A stretch of DNA of 64,000 bases from Stentor coeruleus (Eukaryota > Ciliophora > Heterotrichea > Heterotrichida > Stentoridae): contig MPUH01000271.1 in assembly GCA_001970955.1 (NCBI GenBank), positions 1-64,000 on the forward strand, given 5' to 3'. The notes beneath the pieces are model-generated. The model was not told where the DNA came from and searched no databases. It was given only the letters and a program-made list of their open reading frames with translations. Positions 1 to 9,362 of the stretch are shown here, piece by piece. The translations under genes and the position numbers were made by a program. The stretch's first letter is position 1, and every line of letters begins with the position of its first letter.

Positions 1-156
1 GGAAATATATATTTTGATAAATATCAAAAATGCTGAAATTTTAATTTTATGCTGGTTTAAATAGCTATAGTTTGTAGTGTACTGCGATAAATATGCCTAA
101 AATTCCTATCAAACTTCTCCGATTTTTTTCCCACAATTTTCATTCTTATTTAAAAT

Positions 157-165
157 TATATAAAA
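157..165 (+). promoter_or_regulatory. TATATAAAA box touching the Rab28 start codon
   Basis: TATATAAAA ends directly before the ATG at 166. Very similar elements lie directly before ATGs at 4721 and 7192, and looser TAAAAT versions precede many other starts. It could be a core promoter with an extremely short 5' UTR or a translation-start context; the sequence cannot decide which. Confidence 0.4.
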
Positions 166-894
166 ATGGCATTATCTGGACTAAAAAGTAATTTAGAAGA
201 CTCTGACAGTGACTCAGAGCCTGAGTTTTTACAATACAAAGTAGTAATACTAGGTGATGGGACAGTAGGTAAAACAAGTCTTTGCATGTGTTTAAATGAA
301 GCTCAATTCCAACCAAAATACAAACAAACTATCGGCTTAGATTTCTTTGTCAAGCGTATCGAACTTCCAAATAGTATCCATGTAGCCTTACAAATCTGGG
401 ATATCGGTGGTCAAAGTATAGGTTCAAAAATGCTTAATACTTACATATATGGGGCAAAAGCTATAGTTTTTATATACGATATTACAAATTATCAAAGTTT
501 TGTTAATATAGAAGAATGGCTTCAAGTTGTTAAAACTACTTATTCATCTAATGAAATACCTCATTTAGCTATTATTGGTAATAAAATTGATCTTTTTCAT
601 ATGCAAGCTGTAAAACTTGATAAACATAATGCTTTTGCTGAACAAAATTCTATGTATTCTTATTTGGTTAGTGCTAAGACTGGTGATCAGGTTTTTACAT
701 CTTTTTATAGAATGGCTGCTGATTTGAGTGGTGTGATTTTGACTAGTAATGATATTGAGTCTTCACAAAAAGTTATTAAGGCAGAAATTATTAGTTATGC
801 TAATGAAGAAAAACCCCCTTTAGCAAAGTCTAGTCCTGTAACTGTTGCTCAGGAACCACAAGTGAAGAAAAAGAAAAAATGTAGTATTTTTTAG
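166..894 (+). CDS. RAB28: Rab28-like small GTPase
   Basis: 242 aa, a complete small GTPase without introns. The P-loop GDGTVGKTS is near residues 31-39. The switch region YKQTIGLDFF and the unusual G3 motif WDIGGQ (not the common DTAGQE) are Rab28 hallmarks, as is the stretch YIYGAKAIVFIYDITNYQSF. G4 is NKID and G5 is SAK. The protein ends in CSIF, a CaaX prenylation box after a lysine run, where most Rabs have a CC or CXC end; Rab28 is known to carry CaaX. In other organisms Rab28 travels with IFT/BBSome trains and acts in ciliary and extracellular-vesicle traffic, so a ciliary role is inferred here. It stands alone, convergent with the RING-CH gene. Confidence 0.93.
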   Translation: MALSGLKSNLEDSDSDSEPEFLQYKVVILGDGTVGKTSLCMCLNEAQFQPKYKQTIGLDFFVKRIELPNSIHVALQIWDIGGQSIGSKMLNTYIYGAKAIVFIYDITNYQSFVNIEEWLQVVKTTYSSNEIPHLAIIGNKIDLFHMQAVKLDKHNAFAEQNSMYSYLVSAKTGDQVFTSFYRMAADLSGVILTSNDIESSQKVIKAEIISYANEEKPPLAKSSPVTVAQEPQVKKKKKCSIF

Positions 895-1670
895 AATGAG
901 TAGGACTTGGGATTTTATTTTTAGATTAATTTTTTGATTTTTTGATTTTTGATTTGCTGTGATAGGGCTAGTGGATATTGTGAATATACTTGTTAATTTA
1001 AAAACAAAAAAAATTACAAAGTTAGAATAATCTAAAAAGAGTTTTCTTTAGAATAAATGCAAAATGAGTTGCATATAAGAGTTTAAAAAGTTTATATATA
1101 AAATAAAAGTCTAAGTTTAAAAAGTGGCCTTTCTTTAAATATATATTAATATATCAGAAATACAAAAAGCACTCTTAGAGTATTATGCATATCCATTAAG
1201 CTAGAACAATAAAATAAATAATTTATTTATCGCAAATTCTGATCAAGCCTAATTTAATCTTATCAATTTGATTGAAATTTCAAAAAAGTTCTATTTCTGT
1301 ATTATTATCATTTTCCTTAATCCCCTAAACAATATATCACACCAAAACCTTACCGAAATTATATTTTCTCGCTTTTAAATCACAGTTTGGGTTTTTTCAC
1401 CCTTTTGCATCAAAATATGCGAATTTCTGTATGAAAAGCATTTTAACTAAACAACAACTAAGATGAAAAATCCTACTTATTTATCCAAACTATCAACTAA
1501 TCCACACCCATAAGTTTCCTCAGCATAAAAAACTCTTAAAAATCAATGTAAAAAGTATTGAAAAGTTAGACTTAGAAACAAATAATAATGTGTTATCAGA
1601 AATAACCTAGCGAACAGAATCCAGTATTTAAAACTTACAAGAAAAAATATTAAAGGAAAATAAGGATAAA
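895..1670. other. Convergent spacer, no gene seen
   Basis: Lies between two 3' ends. The left part is G-containing and almost C-free (around 900-960). The right part is C-rich (around 1310-1420). I see no supported coding frame, RNA or repeat. Confidence 0.6.
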
Positions 1671-2234
1671 TTACATTAAATTCTCAATCTGCAGAACCTT
1701 AAACTCTGTAAAGAGTTTGCACGTTAAAGCAAGGGTTCGGTAAATTATCATCGGCAAAACCGCAGCAACTATTGAAATAGGAAATAGTTTCGCTACTATT
1801 CCTATATACAGCTTAAGCGCGCCGATGATCTTCTTCGAAATCAGATGATTTTTATGCGAATAGATTGTTTGGTCATAAATAAACAAAAAAAGATGACGTA
1901 GTAGGCTATTGAACTTATAAGCTAAGAATACAATAATAGGGATATTCAAAAGCACCCCGTATGTAACATTTGAATTCCCAATTTTTTTAAAAATCTGCAA
2001 GGGTTTTAAGTATTTAGCATTAGCTTTGAATTCATAATTGCACAGTTCACAATGTAGTCCTGTGTTTTTAGTCTGATTTTTCTGTCTAAGCAACATTGTA
2101 TATTCAGATGGGTACTTTTCTTTTAGCCATCTTGTTAAACAGCGCTGGTGGATGTGCTTTATAGTCCCACTGCAGCGACATGGGGTGACTAAGGCACCTT
2201 TTTCACAGTTAAAACATATCCTGCATTCTGACAT
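1671..2234 (-). CDS. RING-CH (MARCH-type) membrane E3 ubiquitin ligase
   Basis: 187 aa. The N-terminal zinc domain (about residues 4-66) has the C4HC3 spacing of RING-CH: CRIC at residue 4, PCRC near 18-21, HIHQRC near 27-32, and CELC near 62-65. Two or more hydrophobic segments follow (about 90-125 and 135-175), as in membrane-bound MARCH ligases. Family knowledge predicts E2-dependent ubiquitination of membrane cargo in the endomembrane system. The protein is short, so it is probably a minimal MARCH. Its 5' flank on the sense strand is C-rich and its 3' flank G-rich. Confidence 0.85.
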   Translation of the reverse strand: MSECRICFNCEKGALVTPCRCSGTIKHIHQRCLTRWLKEKYPSEYTMLLRQKNQTKNTGLHCELCNYEFKANAKYLKPLQIFKKIGNSNVTYGVLLNIPIIVFLAYKFNSLLRHLFLFIYDQTIYSHKNHLISKKIIGALKLYIGIVAKLFPISIVAAVLPMIIYRTLALTCKLFTEFKVLQIENLM

Positions 2235-3637
2235 ATTAGTTTATCCATAAGATTTCCATCATATTCCCCCACAAAAAAAATTCTTTGTCAGTTTCTTATG
2301 AGAATGCCTGAATTTGCATATAATGATAAGTTTTTGTATGAGATTTTTAAGATTACTATGGAGAGAGAGCAAATGTAATGAAGGGGTTTTTTGAAGAGTG
2401 GAAAAGAACAGGTTTTTTTAAGTTTAGTTTTAGATATGAATGATAGGGGATTTGATGAAAATGTTGAGGTAGATAGGATGTTTTTAGATTTTTTTTCGGT
2501 GGAATAGGGTTTTTGATTAGGGAATTTTTGAGGGTTTAGTTGGAGAGAGGGATTTTTTATGGGAAATTTTTGATGTTTTTATGATGGATGAATTGCTAGA
2601 AGGGATTTTGGAAGGTGGATTGGGTTATGGTGTTGTTAGGAGTTTTAGATGAAATTTAAAAATATAGGTAAAAATGAACTTTGGAATTTTTTGTGTGTGG
2701 CTTTGGGTTTGGGTTGAGAAGGGAGACTGAAGTGAAATGAAATGAAAAAAGAAAAGCAGGGTTAAGTTTTAGGTTATTGCAGTATGAATGGAAAAAATTA
2801 GGAAATTGTATTAGATAATTATAAAAATATGCAATTTGATAGTTTTTATTTGTCAGTGACTTGTGATGATGTTCAAAGATAGTTGTAAGTGAGATAAATA
2901 TAATTTAAAGGATTTGAAAAACAAAATAGTTAGGAAATTGTATAATATCAGTCAAAAAATGATTATAGCATTTCACTTAAAAATATATAAAATATAGAGT
3001 ATTATGGATATAATTTATTACAATATTAGATTTCAGATATTTTATAAATCATTCACACTTAAGGGAAAATATTAAAAATCTTCTTTTAGGAAAATTATTA
3101 TAAGAAAACTAACTAATTTCCACTGTATATTTTTATAAATTTTGATTAAGATAAAGTGCAAAGCGATTATTTGTTTTTTATATTTACTGATTTTAGATAT
3201 TAATCTCTAGCTTTTCAATTTGTATAAAGCATGCATAACTTGATCACAACCAAAATACTTAACCCAACATTCTCTTAGCATAATTAATTATTAACTTAAA
3301 TTATATGTCTTTAATAATAATATATATTCTTAGATTTCACCACTCCTCAATATTCTTCAATTCATAGACATCAATACCGAAGAATAACCTTTCTATGTAA
3401 AAAAAATCAAACAAAAAAACATCAGCATCAAAAAACCTAAAAATTTTACCCGAAATCCCTTTTAGTTTAAAAAATTCAAAAAAATCAATAAAACCACCAT
3501 GAATCAATAAACTTTCTGATACACTCTGAAAATATTAAAAAATCTCACTTAATCAAAAATTTATATTTCCTATCAATATTTTTCACTAAATACCTCCAAC
3601 CTTTATTGGTCGTAATTCATGGTTTAAATTATCTAAT
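2235..3637. other. Divergent spacer with G-rich to C-rich switch
   Basis: 1.4 kb between two divergent start codons. About 2340-2780 is G/T-rich and nearly free of C on the + strand (5' flank of the RING-CH gene). The centre is plain AT-rich. About 3240-3635 is A/C-rich and nearly free of G (5' flank of the next gene). No open frame of any credibility. Confidence 0.6.
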
Positions 3638-4456
3638 ATGGGATGCTGTGAGGTTAGTCGTCAACAACAGAACGATATAGAAAGTCAAGTTTGGGCCTTT
3701 GAGCAAAACTTAAACTTCTCATCCCTCAACGCCAGAGATATTGACCGCCTGGCTCATCGTTTTAGCACAGATTCAATAATATCAAAAACTCAATTTCCAA
3801 CAATAATCAAAGAACTAAAAATCGACACTAACAGCTTAGCTTATAATTATATCGAAACATTATACGATAATCGCAATCATGGTTATTCAGCAGTACTTCT
3901 TACAACTTTAGGGATAATTTTTGGATTTGGTACAGAGGAAACAAAACTCAGCCTTTTATTCAGTAATTATGATACAACAAATTGTTTTATACTTAAAACT
4001 TATCAAGTACAAAAACTTGCAGAAGATGTAATTTTTATATCTTTTAAAAGTATTGTCACATTTGCTGCAATAAAAATTAGCCCTGAATTTCTCCCTGAGC
4101 TTATTGAATATAAAGAGAAGTTATTATCTGTTCAAAGCATTATGGCAAAGTATTTTACGAGTATTATTATGGGAGAACAGATAGAAATTACAAATGAAGA
4201 TTTTCTTGATGCTTTTAAAAAACCTGAACTTAAGTGTTTTCTTATTCCCCATCAGATGAGAGTTTATAGTAAAGATGTGTTAAAAATAGTTACGAGGACT
4301 GCTAATGTTGTCGATATTATGATGAATGAAGATGTTGATTTTGATAAGAATTTAAAGAGAAAACTTAGTCTTAAGATCAGCCGTGAGTTTAAGAAAAATG
4401 AAGAAAAGAGTCGTAGACATACTGCTCCTGAGGCTATGAGACGTGTTAAGGTTTAA
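3638..4456 (+). CDS. Probable myristoylated EF-hand-like protein
   Basis: 272 aa. It begins MGCCEVS, a good N-myristoylation and palmitoylation signal (Gly2, Cys3, Cys4). The segment LNARDIDRLAHRFSTDSIIS resembles the first EF-hand helix of calcineurin-B/CHP-like proteins, but I see no canonical calcium loop, so the hands are degenerate or lost. The C-terminus is basic. Membrane anchoring is inferred from the N-terminus and the function is otherwise unknown. No intron with a stop was found. Confidence 0.6.
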   Translation: MGCCEVSRQQQNDIESQVWAFEQNLNFSSLNARDIDRLAHRFSTDSIISKTQFPTIIKELKIDTNSLAYNYIETLYDNRNHGYSAVLLTTLGIIFGFGTEETKLSLLFSNYDTTNCFILKTYQVQKLAEDVIFISFKSIVTFAAIKISPEFLPELIEYKEKLLSVQSIMAKYFTSIIMGEQIEITNEDFLDAFKKPELKCFLIPHQMRVYSKDVLKIVTRTANVVDIMMNEDVDFDKNLKRKLSLKISREFKKNEEKSRRHTAPEAMRRVKV

Positions 4457-4710
4457 TATACTATTAGTTTTTTTCATTTAAATTAGATGAGGATTTTTTT
4501 AGATGCTTTTTTTATTAAGTTTTTCGGAATTAAATGGATAATGTTTCAACCAGATTCTAAATAGTAATAATCATATAAAAACTGATCTCCAAATTTTATT
4601 AAATTTTATAGTGATTATTATAAGAGATTTTATGTAGTTTTAATGAAGAAAAGCAAGTTCTATGATTATTTTATATTATTTCTTGCTCAAAAGTTTATTC
4701 ATAAAAGTTA

Positions 4711-4720
4711 TATATAAAAT
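4711..4720 (+). promoter_or_regulatory. TATATAAAAT box followed by a three-codon upstream ORF
   Basis: TATATAAAAT is followed immediately by ATG AAA TAT TAA (4721-4732), and four bases later by the ATG of the carboxypeptidase gene at 4736. If transcription starts upstream of 4721, ribosomes would meet this minimal ORF first. Confidence 0.35.
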
Positions 4721-4735
4721 ATGAAATATTAAAAT

Positions 4736-7159
4736 ATGCTGGAGCAAAGTCGTTTCCACAAAGCTTTTGTTGATATTCCATCTGCAGTGACTTTATCTCC
4801 TTTATTGAAATATACATTTGAGCAAGGTGGGATGCTAGTCTACGATGTTAAAGCTCAGCTGTGTAAAAATGTTGACAACCCACCACTCTTATGCAATTCA
4901 AGTATCCAAACAACTCATTTCGAAGGCCCATTACCCTGCATCAGCGAAGGTGTACCTGAAGAAGACGCAGTAATATATGAAAAAATTAAGTCAATGCCCC
5001 CATGTCCTAATTTTCCATCAACATATAATCTGTATATCCCAGATGATAATATAACCTTAACCTTTAACAGCAAATTTGAAAGTGGAAATCTCTCTAAAGC
5101 CATAAAACTTTCTGATTATGAATACTCTCTAATAATCCGTAGCGACATACATTCTAATGGTAACAATCATTGGTACTACTTTTCTGTTTTCAACCCTCGT
5201 AAAAGCCCAGTAACTTTTCATATAACAAATATGAGAAAAAATGATATTTTATATCGATCAGGAATGAAACCTGCAATATTTTCACAAAAAGCCAGAGAAC
5301 ATCTTGGCACCAAATGGCATCGTGACTGTACATCAATAGAATATAAAAACAATGGTCGAAATTCTCGATATTTCACTCTGACTTTTACTTACAATTTTAA
5401 ATATGAAGCTGATACTGTTTATTTTGCTTATGCTGTACCATATACTTATCTACGATTACAGAATTATTTGAAAAAACTTGTTCATAATCATTCAGAGATT
5501 GTTAGGGTTGATACATTGTGTAAAAGTTTAGCTGGGAATGATTGTTTTATTGTCACGATAACAGAAAATATTGATAGTTATCCTAGCCATGAAGAAGAGA
5601 GTAAGGATTTAAATATGACTACTTCTGGACGGAAAATAAATCGGATGAGGAAAAAAAAGTCTGTTGGGTTTAAAAGAAATGAACATAATAGGAAAAAAGG
5701 TGTTGTTATAACAGCTAGGGTACATAGTGGAGAAACTGTATCATCATTTATGTGCCAGGGGGCTTTAGATTTTCTTGTTGGGGATACGCAGAAAGCTCGA
5801 TTACTAAGAAGTCATTTTGTATTTAAAATTGTCCCTATGTTAAATCCAGATGGAGTCAGATATGGTAATTATAGATGCTCACTTCTTGGTGTTGATTTAA
5901 ATAGAAGATGGGATATGCCACATAAACTCCTTCATCCAACAGTCTTCACAACTAAACGACTTATACAAAGTTTTAATGAAAAACACAAAGTCCAACTGTT
6001 TTGTGATATGCATGGACATACAAAAAAGAAAAATGTGTTTATGTATGGGTGTTCTGAACATGATAGTGATCATTTGACAAAAAGAAAAAATTTATGTGCT
6101 CGGATGATCCCAGTTTTGATGGAAAATAACAAATTTTTCCAATACTCGAGCTGTCATTTTAGAATTGAGCCTTCGAAAATGTCAACAGCAAGGATAGTCA
6201 TGTATAAAGAACTGGAAATCACACATTCTTATACTATGGAAGCATCATTTTTTGGCCCTGATTCATCTGATGTTTTCCAAAACCCAGGGGATCTTCATAT
6301 GAATGAGACTCATTTAGGGACATTAGGAGAAACTTTATGCCAACTTTTACATATTTTCCTAAACGAGTCACTTTTTTATTCAAAAATCAGGTTTACTAGT
6401 GAGTTTTTAAATAGAAGACGTCAAGGAAGGAAAATTATAAGCCCAACTCTTGAGTTAGAATATGAAGGAAACGAACATAAAATCAAAGATTTGAATAAAA
6501 TATATGAAAAATCTATATGGGATGATATTGAAATTGAAGAAGAGGAAGAAAGTGATGATAGTGGAGGAAGTGAGTCAAGCCCTGAGGAACGAATCATCAA
6601 TGCTAAAGAGAAAAGAAGCTTAAGTACAGTAAAAACTAGAAAACCAAAGTCTAAAGAGCTTATAAAATCATATGAACGTTTACATAAGCAAAAAACTATT
6701 GAAGGAAGTTTAATCACAAGTAATTCTCGAAAACTTGTTTCGCCTAAAACTATTGAAGAGAAACTTAAAAGATACACAGGCGAAAAATCTAAAAATGTGA
6801 TGATGCCAAGAATTGATGAGATAAAAAAAAAGAAATCTGCTTTGTTTAACCCAAGCAAACTAAGTATGATTTTTCCTGATAAACATAAAGCTATTTCTGC
6901 TATGGGCAACATAGATAAACGAAGTAATAGATTCCTTGTTAGTCAAAACAGGGATAAATCAACAGGAAGATTAGAAAAAGCTAATGATTTACCTAAAATA
7001 CATGACCTGCCGAAAGTAGATTTACTAAACAACGATACAGCTTTTTCACCACAGAGTTACAATTTTATCAATTATTCTTGGGTTGAAGAATATGGACAGA
7101 GTATTTTTAATAGCATTTCAAGTAACCCTGGTAAGCTGAGCTACCAGAAACACTTGTAG
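4736..7159 (+). CDS. Cytosolic carboxypeptidase (CCP/AGBL, M14 family), tubulin-processing
   Basis: 807 aa. The CCP N-terminal beta domain (about 100-240) contains NHWYYFSVFNPR and leads into an M14 metallocarboxypeptidase domain (about 320-560). Zinc ligands are visible: His and Glu in ARVHSGET and His in CDMHGH. PMLNPDGV, GVDLNRRW and the catalytic Glu region TMEASFFG are also present. CCPs remove glutamates from tubulin tails, so the likely substrate is axonemal or cortical microtubules. A lysine/serine-rich acidic and basic C-terminal tail of about 230 aa is probably disordered. The next gene starts only 32 bp downstream on the same strand. Overall layout is closest to CCP5/CCP6-type enzymes, but I cannot assign the paralogue. 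Confidence 0.93.
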   Translation: MLEQSRFHKAFVDIPSAVTLSPLLKYTFEQGGMLVYDVKAQLCKNVDNPPLLCNSSIQTTHFEGPLPCISEGVPEEDAVIYEKIKSMPPCPNFPSTYNLYIPDDNITLTFNSKFESGNLSKAIKLSDYEYSLIIRSDIHSNGNNHWYYFSVFNPRKSPVTFHITNMRKNDILYRSGMKPAIFSQKAREHLGTKWHRDCTSIEYKNNGRNSRYFTLTFTYNFKYEADTVYFAYAVPYTYLRLQNYLKKLVHNHSEIVRVDTLCKSLAGNDCFIVTITENIDSYPSHEEESKDLNMTTSGRKINRMRKKKSVGFKRNEHNRKKGVVITARVHSGETVSSFMCQGALDFLVGDTQKARLLRSHFVFKIVPMLNPDGVRYGNYRCSLLGVDLNRRWDMPHKLLHPTVFTTKRLIQSFNEKHKVQLFCDMHGHTKKKNVFMYGCSEHDSDHLTKRKNLCARMIPVLMENNKFFQYSSCHFRIEPSKMSTARIVMYKELEITHSYTMEASFFGPDSSDVFQNPGDLHMNETHLGTLGETLCQLLHIFLNESLFYSKIRFTSEFLNRRRQGRKIISPTLELEYEGNEHKIKDLNKIYEKSIWDDIEIEEEEESDDSGGSESSPEERIINAKEKRSLSTVKTRKPKSKELIKSYERLHKQKTIEGSLITSNSRKLVSPKTIEEKLKRYTGEKSKNVMMPRIDEIKKKKSALFNPSKLSMIFPDKHKAISAMGNIDKRSNRFLVSQNRDKSTGRLEKANDLPKIHDLPKVDLLNNDTAFSPQSYNFINYSWVEEYGQSIFNSISSNPGKLSYQKHL

Positions 7160-7181
7160 TTTTAGCTAATAACTTTTTTTA

Positions 7182-7191
7182 TATATAAAAT
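7182..7191 (+). promoter_or_regulatory. TATATAAAAT box directly before ATG, within a 32-bp spacer
   Basis: The whole distance between the upstream TAG (7159) and the ATG at 7192 is 32 bp, and it ends in TATATAAAAT. If the two genes are transcribed separately, the promoter must be here or inside the CCP coding end. Confidence 0.4.
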
Positions 7192-8667
7192 ATGTCAGAT
7201 GAGATAAGACAGTTAGGTGAAGGGGTTATTTATAAACTTGAAGCTTATGGTTATAATGATTTAAGTTTTACGTATTATAGAGAGACTTATTTGAATAATA
7301 GAGATCAGAAATCAGAATATTTTAGTCTAAAAGGATATGGAAAAAAAGACAGATATTTGGAATTTTTAGAGACTTTGACTGAAAAAGAACAACAGATTGA
7401 GATAGGGATTGATTTTGGCCCACAGGTCGGAGATCAGTGCCCTGATTTTTCTGTTAAAATTCCTATGACAGGTGAAGATAAATATTTTGTTTGGACTGAA
7501 GATGATTGTAAAGTTTATTTAATCAGTTTTTGGACTACATGGAATGGACCATGCAATGCTTTGATATCTAGTATTCAGAAAATGATGGAGGAAAATAAGC
7601 ATTGGGAAGGAAAAGTTGAAGCTGTTTGTGTATCTTTGGATGACAATATGGAAATAGTGAATAATAGAATAAAGGAAAGAAAATGGGATAAGGTCACTTC
7701 TTATTGGGCTGGAGAGTTAAAATATGATGCAGAAAGCTCGAGAAAATTTGATGTAAACCAGGTTCCAAAGTGCACTTTGGTTAGAAATGGAAAAGTTTTA
7801 TGGTTAGGAAATCCTTCTGAGAGAAAATTAGAAGATGATATTAATGGGCTTATCCAAGGAAATGAACTTTTAAAAAATAAATCTGAGGATCCTGAAAACG
7901 TGTCTTATAATCAGGAAGAACTTGATATTATGTTTGAAAAAGCTCGGGCTAAACAGGAAGAATTCAAACAAGCACATAGCAACCTCAAACCCCCTGGGTT
8001 AATTGCAATATACGAATGGACTCTTAAAAAAGCAACAATCAGCGAAAGTTACAAATTTTATGTTACTGGAAGGTATTTAACTAAATATAAAAACACCGGA
8101 GACTCTATCTTCAGAGAATTTACTGAAATCTTCCCTTTTGCTAAAAGTAAAATCACTTACGAAGAAGCATCTATCATAAATCGTGGGGATCATTGTAATT
8201 TATGTAACAAAAATCTCAATAATCATGAAATTCAGTATCTTTGCATGTTTTGTGAACCTGAACATTATCATTGTCAAGAATGTCATATTTTACAAAGACC
8301 AGGTACCGGATCAGCAAAATTTGCCCATCCACATTATTTGTTTATGATAACTGAAAGTTCTGATCAACTTGATGAAATTAAATATGGAAAACATAGATGG
8401 GAGGTTAATAATATAAGAACTGAAGATCCAGAGGATAGAAGGCATAAAGGTATAGGGTGTGATAATAGTGATGATCCTGATGGAGGATGTGATGGAAATG
8501 TTGTTGGAACGAGGTATAAATGTGCGCATTGTCAAGATTATGATTTATGTGGAAAATGTTTGGCTAAGTGGATTACGGGGGGAAATAAACATATGGAAAA
8601 TGCTGCGAGGGAAGCTGGACATTTAAAGTCTCATGTTTTTGTAGTTATGGAGTTTCCTAATAGATAA
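7192..8667 (+). CDS. Thioredoxin-fold protein fused to two zinc-binding ZZ-like fingers
   Basis: 491 aa. A TlpA/nucleoredoxin-like thioredoxin fold spans about residues 80-225 (GDQCPDFSV, then YLISFWTTWNGPC, then the cis-Pro region VNQVPKCTLV). The usual WCxxC active site reads W-N-G-P-C, so the first cysteine is missing and normal dithiol chemistry is not expected. The C-terminal half has two cysteine clusters: HCNLCNKNL with CMFCEPEHYHCQEC (about 340-370), and YKCAHCQDYDLCGKC after GCDGNVVGTRY (about 420-470). Both resemble ZZ-type fingers. A glutamate/lysine-rich linker joins the halves. Redox sensing or a scaffold role is inferred only. Confidence 0.75.
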   Translation: MSDEIRQLGEGVIYKLEAYGYNDLSFTYYRETYLNNRDQKSEYFSLKGYGKKDRYLEFLETLTEKEQQIEIGIDFGPQVGDQCPDFSVKIPMTGEDKYFVWTEDDCKVYLISFWTTWNGPCNALISSIQKMMEENKHWEGKVEAVCVSLDDNMEIVNNRIKERKWDKVTSYWAGELKYDAESSRKFDVNQVPKCTLVRNGKVLWLGNPSERKLEDDINGLIQGNELLKNKSEDPENVSYNQEELDIMFEKARAKQEEFKQAHSNLKPPGLIAIYEWTLKKATISESYKFYVTGRYLTKYKNTGDSIFREFTEIFPFAKSKITYEEASIINRGDHCNLCNKNLNNHEIQYLCMFCEPEHYHCQECHILQRPGTGSAKFAHPHYLFMITESSDQLDEIKYGKHRWEVNNIRTEDPEDRRHKGIGCDNSDDPDGGCDGNVVGTRYKCAHCQDYDLCGKCLAKWITGGNKHMENAAREAGHLKSHVFVVMEFPNR

Positions 8668-9362
8668 GTTATAGTTTAGATTTATTTGTAGGATTTGATG
8701 AGTATTTTAGAGAGGGAGGGTGAAAAGATGAGAGAGGAGATACAATTTTGTGAGAATAATATAGTTTAACGATTTTTTTTGGTTTTTATAGTTTTGAAAG
8801 TATTTTAAACTGAAAATTCAATTGTATTTATGAAGTGCATGCTGTTTAAATGCAAATACAAGAATTCTGGATATAAAAATTCCTCCCTATTAAAAAATAC
8901 TATATAAATATAAAAATATTTTCTGTATTTTCCTGTAATATTCATAATTCTGTCTTGGAGATCCATATGCTGTATATTTAAAAATTTTAGCTATATGATA
9001 TTATTTCAAGAATAAGCCTAATGAGTAATAAATATATATTTTTAAGTAGGTGAACAAAGGATCATGTACCAAAGCGCCAATACCATAAAAATAGAGAAAT
9101 CCTCATAAGCATTTAAAATAAATGAAATACATTCAAAGTTATTCTACAAACCATATTCCCAACAGCCTTTTAAAATCATAACCTTTTAAAGCCATCAATG
9201 CACATAATCTTTCCATAATAATCACCTTAAAATATAACTTCATAACTTAAAAACCCAATCTTTCCTTATATCTAACTAAGTTTAAGCATACCATCTCATA
9301 CAAATTTCACTTTAACTTATAAATTCTTATATAATCAAATTTACCTAAACTATCAATAAAAT
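8668..9362. other. Spacer between tandem genes, no gene seen
   Basis: G-rich and C-poor at 8690-8790, C-rich and G-poor at 9060-9360. No supported coding region, RNA or repeat. Confidence 0.6.

Noticed and set aside
6421-6912. Long open frame on the - strand inside the carboxypeptidase gene
   Set aside because: It mirrors the Ser/Lys-rich tail codons of the real gene, is Ser/Leu/Ile-rich and matches no family.
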